Shown here: piece after piece, positions 23,280 through 35,600 of the stretch | Layout: every line of letters starts with the position of its first letter | Numbering within the stretch: position 1 is the first letter of the stretch | Assembly (NCBI GenBank): GCA_951799445.1 | Contig: OX637287.1 | Coordinates: 43,553,724-43,617,723, forward strand | Direction of reading: 5' to 3' | From: Pseudisothecium myosuroides | Taxonomy: Eukaryota > Streptophyta > Bryopsida > Hypnales > Lembophyllaceae | DNA: 64,000 bases | Translations under genes and position numbers: made by a program | Notes under the pieces: model-generated | What the model saw: the letters and a program-made list of their open reading frames with translations, nothing else | Database searches by the model: none | Told to the model about the DNA's origin: nothing

Positions 23280-23969
23280 GTTGGAAATGGGTAGAAAGAA
23301 CACTGGCTGATGTCAACGCGGACACGTACACACGGAACCAGAGCAGCTGACGATTCCTGCCCTGCGGTGCGGTGAGCCTGCCCTGGGCTTACGGATTTTG
23401 CACCTTTCCTGCGAGGAGGAGTCGGTGGAACGCCTCCATAGCCAAATTCCCGCGCAGAAGACGGCCGCGACGCCACTCACGAAAGGCCCAGTTGAGGGGG
23501 CCTTGCTGCAACTTGCAAAACCCCCGCTCACGAGGAGTCTTGGTTGTCCCAATTCGCGGATTTCCCAGAGATTCTTTGGCCTGTGTGTGTTCTACAAGTT
23601 AGAAAGCGCGTCGAGGCGGAAATCTGGAGCCTTGGGGGGTTTTCAGGATTTTGACTCTGTTTAAAATTCTTTGGAAGGGGGGCTTGGTATGCGGGGTTTT
23701 GATGCAAATGGCAACGGTGGGTTTATGATTCTTTCGATTTTGCATCGAATTTGCACCCGGGTTTGGAATTGGAGGTAGTCTGGACAAGGGTTTTTTCTCT
23801 TCGTAGCTCTACTTCGGTGGTGGTGATTTTGGAGGGTAGGTGAGCCGTTTATGTAGCGTGGGCTGTCGATCGTTGACTTCGGATACGGAGCTTGAATTTC
23901 AAGTGTTTTTTTACATTTGGGCGATCATGGATTTCCATAGCTGAAGAGCCGATCAACTGCGAACTCAAG
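23280..23969 (+). other. Possible promoter and 5' UTR exon of the beta-propeller gene
   Basis: A GC-richer stretch without long open frames, ending at a donor-like CTCAAG|GTACGA (GT at 23970). The next good acceptor is CTGCAG at 25031, just before the gene's start codon. This is how many plant genes carry an intron in the 5' leader. RNA evidence is lacking. Confidence 0.3.
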
Positions 23970-24109
23970 GTACGATCATCTGTTGGAAGGAAGTAGTGGG
24001 TCGAAGTTGAGAGTGATGGTGGTGGAGTAGTTTGACCTAAAGCATGGCTTTTCTTGGTTTCGTGACCATGTTAGGTTAGGTTAGAATCACGACGTGGTAG
24101 AGGATACTA

Positions 24110-24500
24110 TTTGTGTCACTTTTTACATTCTAACATGTGTAGTAGAATGATATTTGGAAGATGTGTAGAGGTGTGGATAGCTTTGGGTTTAGGATCCAAG
24201 TCTTTTGAGATGAAATTTTTATCGCTATATGTGAAATTCTTATCCTATTTCAATGTGGGAGGTTGTAGACCACTACCAGTGACAGTATACAACCCTATTG
24301 TCAATCAAAGATTACTTGTTATAGACGTTTAGCCAAGTCGTGGTACACTACTTGCTAATTAGGTCAACCAAGTGTGTGAATAGCTGAGTTGTTGTTGGTA
24401 ACAGGGGCCGGTCAGTTTAGGAGACGGGATCAAGTCTCTGATGGCTTTTGTATCCGCTACCTTAGTGGTTTTGAGGTCTGAGGTGTGCACTTTGAATCTG
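24110..24500 (+). repeat. Dispersed intronic repeat with tRNA-like boxes, copy 1
   Basis: Co-linear with 63060-63430 over about 370 bases (shared GTGGGAGGT-GTAGACC, TAGCCAAGTC, CAACCAAGTGTG, GACGGGATCA, TTTTCGTATCC-like text). At 24381 TAGCTGAGTTG resembles a pol III box A; 45 bases on, GGATCAAGTCT resembles box B, the spacing found in tRNAs. This suggests a SINE-like origin, but homology also extends about 270 bases upstream of box A. Confidence 0.55.
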
Positions 24501-25032
24501 ACATTTAGAGATATTTCTTGCAGGTATCCCCTAGAGTCAACAGTACCACAGGAGGGAGCGTAACCAACACCTATTTCTACACAGTTAGCTCATCAGGCTT
24601 TTTAAAGAATACGGGATTACATCCCAAGTCTATCCGGTAAATCTGCAAACTCTTGTTTGCATTTGCAAAACAAAAACTCTTGTTTTGCATTTGCAAAACG
24701 CATCGAGAGCTTCATTCAGGGTTTTTACAAAGAAGTATGGATCAAGGTTACCATGACATTAGCAAATGTGTGTTCCATTTGGAGTTATGTAGCAGATTCC
24801 TTCCATAGTTTATGAAATTCTTTTTACCTTGAGGGAGAGGCATAGGCAGTTGTGATCCAGTTGGAATTTACTCTCATTTGTGAAATGCCTGTGCTTGCAA
24901 TATGAAGTTTTTGTCACGATGCTTTGCTTGTACAGTGAACAACTTGGGTTTTGAAGCTTAGGTGCGTGTCAAAGCTCAGTACGTAGATGTTAACTGATAC
25001 ATGTTTTTCTAAATGTCATGCATAACTGCAGA

Positions 25033-27378
25033 ATGGAAATGGACTGCGATGAAGGGATAGATGTATCGACGGGCGCTCAAGCTCAAGTCTTGGAACTCGC
25101 GGATTCTGTATTCACAGGATCCTGTGGTATGGTCAGAGCTGGAAGTCTTCGTGAAGACAACCATAGACAGAAGGTGAGTATTAAGCCCTACAGCACTATG
25201 GATTGCTTCATGGTTACGAAATGACCAATTTGGTTGATCGTATTGTGAGATTAAGTAAAATCCAGATGGGATCAAATGTTTTTTCACCAGAGTCCATGAA
25301 CATGGCAAGTGTTGGTCACAAAGTGATTGAACAAATGAGATCCTCCACATGACCACCTCAAAACCTCTCAGACATGCATGGTGGCTTTCTAGGATTAACG
25401 TCTGTGCACGACTTGTGAAAACCAGCTATTGCCAATTGAAGGAATGCATTATAGTGTTGGTCACAAAATAAGTAGAATTTAACTAAAGAATTCTTCCACA
25501 TGACCTCCTTAAAAACTGTAAATCATATATACCTGGCGGGTTTCTTCGTTCTTAAAGGATTTTCGATGTGCACGACTTGTGGAAAGCAGCGATAGCCAAT
25601 TGAAAGAAATCATGAATTCAACTGGTGGCTCGCTGATTCAGATTATGTGTTCCTTGTGTGGCAGGCCCGCAAGACCTCCGAGTCCTCCCGATTGTGGACA
25701 TCAAATTCTGAGAATTATTCTCCGGGCGGCTCCCGTGATGAATTGCGGGTCACCCATGCGGAAGGAGGGATCCCGGGCTGTTACCCGCGCACCCGGGCGT
25801 CTGTCCGCCGTCAGCTGGGGCAGCAGGTCTTCTCCGGTGGCATGTGCTACTCCCGGATCGTGCGCGCGGCCAACTTCATCCCGGGCAAGGACGTCTTCGA
25901 GGACTGGTCGCGCAGCATCAACGTGTCCGAGGACGGCACGCTCTACGTGATCGCCTACAAGTCCACTCGCCAGATCCTCAACGTGTCCGTCTACTCCAGC
26001 AACGAGAATTTCGCCACTTTTGCTTACTTGGACTACCCCCAGCACGAGTACGAGCTCATTCTCGGCGTGGAGGAGGCCGGTTGCAAGGACATGCTCTTCA
26101 TCGGCGCCCGACCCACGGGCGCGGACTTCTCCGAGGGAGCCACGTCCATCATCGCCTGGCGAAACAAACGATTTCTGTGCGCGTTGCATTGCGACACAGC
26201 CTCCAACGGAGGAAGCAGGTACTGTTAAAATTATTGGGAACGTGGATTTGTAGCTGGAGAAGAAAATAGTCGTGGAAAATTGCCATGAAAGCATGTGAAT
26301 GCAAGAAGTGTTTCATTAGTGTTCATGATGAGTTAGTTATCTGGTGAGATACTAACAAGCTTGATGATCACGCTTATAAGCTTGGTTGGTTGCTGAATAT
26401 GTATCTGTTGATCTGATGATCTTGCTAATGGAAGTAACGCTCATGTGGTAACTCGTGTGTGTAATGCGTATGTGCTTAAAATGGACTGTTGATTCTAATT
26501 CCCTTTGCATTTTCGACAGGTACTACACCAACATCTCCGAGTCTTCGTCCGGAGCTCTGTATTTCGGCTGCAGCGACGGAGCCATCGAGGTGTGGAAACC
26601 GCACCCTAGTCTGGGGTACGTGTTCGTGACGCAGTTGCTGGGCCATCTGGCGCCCGTGCACAAGCTGGTGGTGGACAAGTTCGACACTCTATACAGCGTG
26701 GACGTGGAGGACGAAAGCAACATCCGCGTGTGGAGGGGTCTTGTGCAGGTGGCCACGGTGAATTTGGGAGACGACAGCGTGCAAACGGTGGCCTGCACCA
26801 ACGAGGGGAGGCTGTACGTGTCCACCAAGAGAGGAGAGATCAGGTGGCGGGGGATGGTCGACCTCCTGCCTGACAACGCTCATGCTGCTGCTGGGCAAAT
26901 ATTGAATAGTAATGCTGCATTCCGGGAGCTCGAATTGGGTACCTTGTTGCCTAGAAAACCGTTCCTCCTTCCAACCCAGACTTGCTGCAATATTGGCTTC
27001 GCAGCAGCTGGTCTTCGTCTGGAAACCTCCTCTTCAACTGACAGGCCGAGGGATCATAGAATCAAACAGTACTCAATCCAGGGTAACCGTGCGCACAATA
27101 CTTTGGTGCTGGGGTCGGAGATTTTGAGGCCGCTGTACCGGCCGGAGGGGTTCGTCATCAGCAACACGTGCGGGTGCACCATTTTGCCTCGCTCGGAGGT
27201 GATGATCATGGTGACCACGGAGGAGACTTTCTCCATCCAGGCCTGGTACGGGAACGTGTGCATTGCCAAACTCAACACGGGGCTCAAGTTCCACCAATTC
27301 CAGACCCTGGACTGCGCCAAAGACGGCACCTTGTTTGGACTTGTGAACGACAACATCTACATTTGGAAGCTGGCGTGA
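25033..27378 (+). CDS. WD40/beta-propeller-like protein, three coding exons, 517 aa
   Basis: Coding exons 25033-25173, 25665-26218 and 26520-27378 join in phase (0, then 2) with consensus GT-AG borders. The second and third exons are markedly GC-rich. Propeller-like strands end in W-K or R-V-W: A-L-Y-F-G-C-S-D-G-A-I-E-V-W (about 242-255), L-L-G-H-L-A-P-V-H-K-L followed by a strand ending N-I-R-V-W (about 267-300), T-N-E-G-R-L-Y-V-S, and the C-terminal D-N-I-Y-I-W-K-L. The G-H and W-spaced pattern supports a WD40-type fold, probably a binding platform rather than an enzyme. The N-terminal ~120 residues are polar and unrecognised. No signal peptide or membrane segment is seen. ATG 25033 follows an acceptor (CTGCAG) by one base; an upstream ATG at 25018 would lie in the intron under that reading. 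I do not recognise a named orthologue. Confidence 0.8.
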
Positions 27379-29652
27379 ATGGATAATAAGGCTGACGAGT
27401 ATTTTCAAAGTAAATGCTAACGCGGGTAGGTTGGAACTGATTTGAATTGGTGTTCATTAAATTAAAACAAGAGCATACAAACAGGCTGCATAGATATTTG
27501 TTGCACCAGTTGAGGTATGATAATTCTTTCAAACTGAGGGTAAACTAGCTTGTGAATCAAGTGCTGCTGCTGCTGCTCAGATGTACGCGTGGATGCAACA
27601 AAAGTAATCATAATGAAGACACTGACTGTGCTCAGAGTCTCAAATGTGCATGACGAAATTCACTTGCTGGTGGAATGCGTTGTAGCCTACTCTGTCTGGG
27701 TTTTAATCCTGAATTAGAAGATGGGAGGCCTCTAAAGTTCAGAATCCTTCAGACTCTATTTCCCTCATTTTGTCTAGCGTTTTCATAATGCTAGGCAATT
27801 GGACGTTTCTTGTAGGATAACTCTCCTTGGTTCTTGGAAAAGCTCAGTGTAGGTAAAGCTCAGTGTAGGTTATGAGGCAACACAATGAATTAATTGCTTC
27901 AGATTTACTTAACCCGTAAACATCGAGGAGGACGTTTTGTGGCCGATGAATGACAAGAGAATCTCTTGTGTAGGACAGAAGTGCAATTATTCATCCTCGG
28001 AATTTTGTGTGGAAAAGGGAGAGTATGAATAGTAGTTTGACCTCCAATGAGCACTTTTGATTTTTTTGAAGAATATGATGTCATGTGATGCCAAAAGGGA
28101 TGATTTTTGTGGTCACTTGCTTGGCGTTCAAGGATTAAACCTTGAAACCCTAAACCGAAGTAATTGCATCTAAAATTAGTTGAATAAGCATTTGAGCATT
28201 ACTAACCTACCTCTTGTTGAATCTTGTTGGGAGTCATGAGGAGATTTGAGATTCTCTTTGTATAAATTTTTTGGACAAGAAATGGATAAACTATGAATTT
28301 TTAAAGTATTAGAAGAAGGTATATCCAAAACGAATCCTATTGTACTCTTATGTGTAGAGGGCTCTCATTTTAGGCAAGATGCTAGATCAAATAGTTTTGC
28401 AAATAGATCACAATTAGTTGCAAGTCCCTTGGCACAATCAAAGTCTCATTAGACTTCATTACACTAATAAGCTAAAGTTATGTAATTTTGACCATAAATA
28501 TATGGCAAGAATTGTCTTCTATAGATACTTGTCTAAAATGTATACCGTTTGGACGTGAGAGCCTAGGATGAATTTTGAAAACACCTATAATCAGCACTTT
28601 GAAGTTATCCAAAAGTTATAAGCTGAAAAAAATCTAGACTCTTGAACCTTGAAGGTGCTTAAAAATTGCAAGATGAAATATTATTGTATGGGTTTTTGGT
28701 TTGAAATTTAGGTCCACAATAATATTTTATTTTGCTATAGTTTAATTATATTGCAAGTAGTGCGACTTTGGTAAATTAGAGTCACATGCACTAATAAGAT
28801 AGAGCAATGTAGCATACTTAATACATGGCATGCAAGGACAAATCCTCTTATTCAAAAAAATATAGCATCAAATGCAACAATCCATGAACACATAACTCAA
28901 GGTTATTATTGGTAGTGATTTTTTACTAAATTACAAATTTAGAAAAAAAAAATATTGGAATATTTTGTAAATATCTTTGAATGGATGAAATACCCACAAT
29001 TCATCCAATTTTTTTCTCAAAATAGGAAAATTTAATATCGCCACATTTGGATGAATATATGTACATTTAGATGATTGAATAACTTATATAATTAATATAT
29101 TCTATCCATAGTCATGATCAATGTATAGAGAACAATTTATCTTTATAGCCTCTTTTATTTGAAGTGTGCATATTATAGGTTTCACACAATTTTGACTTAT
29201 TGAATGTATGATAATGAATATCAAAGAATTTGCATCATCCAAACTTTTCAAAATGTAAAATTAAAGAGAAAAATCTTAATGGAATAAAGAACATTAATAT
29301 TTGAAACAATAGGAAATATTTTCAGAATTGATACAAACCTTGGTAGTAGGATTACAAGTGCTACTTTTACTTTGTCTATTATTATATACTAACCTTACTA
29401 GTTTCGGTAGTAGGATCTATTTTGTAGTATATAAAGAGTGCTACCATTAGTCTTATTCATCTACTACCTCTAGTTTTACTCATCTACTTTTGCATTTCTA
29501 ATACTTGCTTTCTTATATACTAAGAAGGTTATGAGTGATGGTGGAACTAGTTGCATATAATTGTATCTACTATTGTGCAACATTGGTATAGCATTGTTTT
29601 TACAGTCATTTAATTTAGTAGACTTCTTTGGTCAAATAAAGGACTTGACGTT
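27379..29652. other. Gene-free spacer
   Basis: Includes the presumed 3' UTR of the propeller gene and promoter of the kinase. Near 27906 TTAACCCGTAAAC followed by GAGGAGGACGTTTT resembles text at 50350-50640. Near 28190-28390 is the degenerate repeat shared with 1190-1450. A short direct duplication (AAAGCTCAGTGTAGGT) lies at 27839-27870. No gene was found. Confidence 0.55.
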
Positions 29653-32600
29653 ATGGAAGGAAAACAGATAGAACAGAAAATTTACCCTATCACAAAAATA
29701 GAGTACCAACTTTTGGAAGAAATTGGGCATGGGACTAGTGACACCATGTATTCTGCAATGTGTTTGCCCTATAAGGAGGTTGTAGCAATTAAAGCATTGG
29801 ATTTAGAAAAGTGCAAGGATGACTTGGTGAGTTTCTAATCATTATTGTTGGAGTCTTATTTTCTATTTTTCAATCTGTTTTCTTAGTATTTCTTCCTTTT
29901 CTGGTATTAATTGAAGGTGCACTTTCAAGTTTAAGTTGTAGATAGCTTCTGAAGACTACTATACACTTCTATAGTTGATTTTTAAAATGTAATATGCCAT
30001 GACACTTTATGAGAGACTATGTTTGTATGCATAATCATCAATTGTAGTTTTGAATTTAATCCTATGTATTGGCTATTGAGAAGTGAAGATATGCAATTAT
30101 ACTAATAATGGGTTTGTAATTATTTTGTAGTATTGTGGTTTTGATATGCCTCAGTCTCATTTGTTGCATTGGAAATGTATGTCTCTAGTGTTTCATACCT
30201 CCATGAGCTCTTGTGGATGTTTCATGATACAATTCAATTTGCATTCTTAGTTCAATATTCTTAGCAATTTCTACTCTAGAAATGTTATAGCTAGGTTCAC
30301 TTGAGTGATGTAGACTTTAGATTCTCACAATCTTAATGTTCTAGATTGTCTTAAATATTCTACAAACATTAGTAGCTATAAATTTGAACTAAATCATTAG
30401 TTCATGTGTTTGAAAAATCATATTTAAAGTAAGTGGTCAAATTCTTTGTTTGTTAGATTTCAAGATTTTTATACTCCTGTCTAAAAATTTTAATAATTCT
30501 AAAAAAAATATTGCATTATTAAGATAATGAAAAGAAACTTTATTGTGTGTTCTTTTATAATTTTTTTAACTGACTCATTGTCTTATAATAATTTGGCAAG
30601 TCATTTGTGGATTGCCATTGATAATAAATAGTTGAGAGGTGGAATTTTGTTTGTTTGTACATTTGATTAGCATTCATTATTGTCTTGAAGAGTTGCTTAC
30701 CTATATTTGTAAGATTGTGAGGAACAACCTACAAGAATGACTTAATTGTGAAATCAATGTTTTCAATTATTAAACTCCTCGATTGATGTCTTGTTTTTTT
30801 TCTTGCAAACCTTAACAAAATTTATCGATTGAAAATGGTGTGTTGCAGGATGTTGTCCGCCGAGAAGCAATGACAATGACCTTGATAAATCACCCCAATC
30901 TTGTGAGGGCATTTTGCTCTTTTGTTGTAGAACAAAAGCTTTGGATTGTGATGCCTACATGGCAGGGGGCTCTTGCCTTCACATCATGAAATCAGCTTTT
31001 CCAGATGGATTTAAAGAGCATGTTATTGCTACATTCCTAAAAGAAGCATTGAAGGCCTTAGAATACCTTCATGGAAATGGCTATATTCATAGAGATGTTA
31101 AGGTACATTTGATAAAATTTTAAAATTGTTGTTTAGAATATGATTACTCCATATAAAATTTATGTTTTATCCTGCACTTTGAATCATATATGTTAATAAT
31201 TACTTGTGTAGAGATTTTTCTTGAATTTCTTGCTACAAATAATGATCATTGAAAAGGCTTAAAGATGGCTATAATTGTAGTCATTGGTCAAATAGCCGTT
31301 CAAGTAGTTCATTTTAGGGATAATTCTACTTTAAAGTATTAAGAGCTATATATATCTTCTTAAATTCAAATTAAGATGGTCCATTAGTATTTTATGTATA
31401 TAATATGATATGTATTTGATGGCAGGCAGGAAACATCTTGGTAGACGGAAATGGGATTGTTAAACTAGCAGACTTTGGTGTCACTGCTTGCATGTTTGAA
31501 ACGGGAGATCGGCAACAATCAAGAAATACATTTGTCGGCACTCCTTGCTAGTTTGATTTTCTTACTTTCCTTGTTGGTTTTGATTGTTACTACTTATAAG
31601 AAATGTATTATGCTTTATTATTCAAATATGCCTCAATATAATGACTCATTCAACTATTTGAATTTGCTTTATTTTTTAAAATCCTTTCAACTTTTGGTGT
31701 CTAGATAATGAGAGGTTGCCATATGCATCATTTTTGGTGCATTTATTTCAAATTTAATGAAAATTATAACTTAGTTCTTCTTTTAAAATTGTTTTTTATA
31801 TTTGTTTAGGATGGCACCAGAGGTATTGGAGCAAATGCATGGTTATAATTCTAGGTGAGCATTTTTTGCTTCAAGATTTGTAGTGATTTTCCAAAGTACT
31901 CATCCTTTCATAACTAGTAAGAAAATCATGTAAGTATAGAATGATGAAATATGAGAATCATAGAAGCTTCACAACTACGATGATCTTTCAATATATTATT
32001 AGTTTTTATTAGTGTTAAGAAGTATCAAGTGAATATGATTGGCCAAATATGCTTGTAGTTTGTCATTATTATATTACATGGTAGCTATCTAAACTTTTTG
32101 TTCTAAATCAACCTTTAAATTCAAGCTAGCAAACAACCAACCTTTTAGTTTTTTTTATTGTGAAAGTATGTTGGTAATAGAGCTTTATTAAAAATTAGAC
32201 CCTTTGTTCACATAAAAATAGGCTTAAATTAAACTTGACATTCTTAAACTAATCACAATTATTTTTGGTTTTGTCTCTTTGTAGCGCTGACATATGGTCC
32301 TTTGGAATTACTGCCATGGAGCTTGCCCATGGTCATCCACCTTTTTCGAGTTTTCCTCCTGCCAAAGTAACATCTACAAAACCATTTATACTTGATCTAA
32401 ATTGAAAGGAAATAGATGAAACTAGAATTACATATATAATTACTAGTCTTTCAAGTTTACCATTTTTACAACTTATAATATGAATTATTGATTCAGATTA
32501 TGCTTATGACAATAAAAAATGCGCCTCCAAGGCTTGACCAAGATGGAGATAAAATTCGGTTTTCAAAAGTAAGAAACAAACCAACAATTATTTACAATTG

Positions 32601-35600
32601 TTGCACACTACATGTTTATCAAGGGTTGTCAACGGTCAAGTCTTTGGCATAGGGTGGAGATTTGCTTGTTTTTCTAAGGATTGCAAGTTATTCAAAGACT
32701 AACCATTGTATTTTTACTTTTCACAATCTTTCAAAGAAATGATTGCAATGTGTTTGGTTAAAGACCCTACCAAACGTCCAACTGCAAAGAAGCTACTCAA
32801 ACATTCATTTTTCAAGCAAGCTCACAAAGCTGACTACATCCGTCAACGCATTCTTGATGGCCTTCCATCTCTAGGAGAGCGATATAAGAAATTGAAGGTA
32901 GACCATATAAAACAATTATCCTCATATTCATTTGAAAGACCTATAGATCTTAATGCTTTTTAAATTAGTTATATATTTTATCAAGCTTACATTTGTCAAT
33001 AAATAGTTAAGTATTACTAAAAATTGAAAATCTTAAATGCAATAATTTTGACATATAAATCTACTAATTGAAACTGACTAGGTTTTTTCTTGTAGGATAT
33101 GGACATGGCGCGACTAGCACGACAAAATATAAGTTCTAATGAGAAAAATGAGGGGTCCCAGGTTTGTGAAATAGCATATCTTATTTTTTTGCTAATGATT
33201 TCTATCTTGTTCCAATATGTTGCCATTTATTAGATGTATCTCCCAAGTTTGTGAAATAGCACACTTTAGTTTTTTGCTAATGATTTCTTACTTGTTCAAA
33301 TATGTTGCCATATATTAAATTAATATACCTCTTTTTCTGATTGTTGTATCAAATTTTTGTATGTTTTCTTTGTAGATTGAGTATAAAAGAGGAATAAGCA
33401 ATTGGATTTTCAATGTCGATGATCTAAAGGCACAAGCAGCCCAGGTAACACTGCTATTATATTTTTGTTACATTTACTTGCTATCATATTGTCAAAATAT
33501 ACAATTATATTTTGTAATTTACTTGCATCATGCTCATTGATATTTAAAAGTTTCAAAACTATTCTTATTTAGATGATGCTTTTAAAGCTCAAGTTAAGTC
33601 TATAAGTATGTATATTTATCTTTTTAATTCCATTTTGTTGTTGCCAGATTCCAGATGATACTTTGTATGAGACAACAAAAGAAGGTGATGAACTTGCAAA
33701 GTCTATTTTGTACATCCATACCCAAAAACATGTGGATTTGGGATATCCTAATGGAGTACAACTACCAACTACTACTACACAAGGTTTAAAAGTTGAAACA
33801 AAGAATCAAGTAAGTTTACATTGATTATTTACTATTGCGTTTTAATAAAAATTTAATATATAAATGAATAATATTTTTCAACTTGTAATTTTTTATGATT
33901 GAATAGATTAATATTTGGAGTAAATGAGCTACAAAATGAAATATTTAGTGGTCATGTATTTGATTTTTGTCATTGTAAACCAACAAGATGGCTACAATAC
34001 AATGAGAGTTTTGACTATGAAATCTACTGATGGCTATTAATTCTTTAGATGTATTGGTAATTCTCTAGAGCCATATTATAAGTATAGCCTACATATGAGA
34101 TTTTTTGAATTGTAATTCTATAATTTATTTTTGATGAATTTATTTTTGTTATAGCAATCACTAACTATAAAGGTAATATATCTTGTACTATGCAGGATCC
34201 ATTACATGTTGCCTTTAGCAATATTATAAACTCACAGGTTTGTTGACTCTTCACCATATGTCTCGTTGTAGCAATAGTAGTGGCTCATTTCTTAAGAAGG
34301 ATCACAATAATCATTTTCATATTAGATTAATTCCAAGAAAATAATTACAATTCAAATTTATATTTCAGTAATATGCAAATTCTTTGCACTTGAAATATTT
34401 ATAGGATTCTATATTGTGAGGCTTAATTTCCTAATTATCTACTATAATTAATAATTCTATTGCATTGTTACAATTTTTATGCTCATTAGATAAAAATTAT
34501 TCTATTTTTTGAAATGAGTTTTGGTTAAAGCTAGCAAACATTGCATTGAAATAAACATTATAACTTTAAAACTAACATTGATGTAATACAAGAACATTTT
34601 AGACCATGGATGGTTTTAAGTTAGTAGCTACTGTATAAATGTGGACCCCTATGCATTAAAATCCAATTTTTCCATACCAATTTGAATTTGAGAGCTATTG
34701 TATTTGTACATGTAGCAAATTTGGAAATAGTTATATATTGGATGAAAAGGGAGTTTGCTAAAACATTGGACTAATTAGTCAAATATTTTTTAATAATATT
34801 TTTGTTGGGATTACAATAACAGCTATATTTGCAAGAAACACCATCATCGTTGGATCTAAATGGAGCATCTATACCGGTTGTGGCCATTGTGCCTCACCTA
34901 AAGCATGCACTTGAGCATGCTATCATGCAAAAGGTTTGCGATTTTGAGTCTCTAATAGTTTGTATATTGGTTTTGATTTGGAGTCTTTAATAGAAAGTTA
35001 TGGAGTTATATATAGAAGTTCAGTTGTGAAAACAATTATTGCATTATTTTGACTTGATGGACTATGAACAATTGAGCTCTTTCAAGTCTTAATTTATATA
35101 TCCCACATGGATTGTTGTATTGATTACCCTACCTTCCCTCTTCTATAAAGTACTTGCCTTCTCTCCACAAACCAAACAATGAGGCTTGTAAAGATATGTA
35201 GGATACGCATGAATAAAGGAAACACATACAAAGCGCTGGAATTTGGAAAAAATTAAAATTTTGAAAATTTAATTAATTTTAATTGGCTTGCCAAACCACT
35301 TTTTCCAACTTTAATTAAATATTTCGCATGAAATTTTGACCCCAATAGCTTCTTTCTTGAATGTGACATGTAAATTATACATAACCACTTGAGTATCACA
35401 TGATAGAATGTTACATGACAAGTGTCTAATTTAATATTTTGATCATGCTCTTATTCTAATTTGCAGGACACAATTGAAAACATTTTGAGAAACCTCAATC
35501 CAAATGAGGTTCCTATTGGTGAGTAGCTTCCAAATTTCTACCCAAGATTCATTTCTATTGGTGAATTTTAAATTTTTGAAGAACAACTTGAAATAATCCT

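Noticed and set aside
22402..23664. Several short frames on both strands
   Set aside because: They fall inside the nested MITEs and a GC-rich stretch without protein similarity.
24381..24445. A genuine tRNA gene
   Set aside because: Only the box-like motifs are present; acceptor and anticodon stems cannot be drawn.
25701..26294. 197-codon minus-strand frame
   Set aside because: It lies opposite the GC-rich second coding exon of the propeller gene, where stops are rare by composition.
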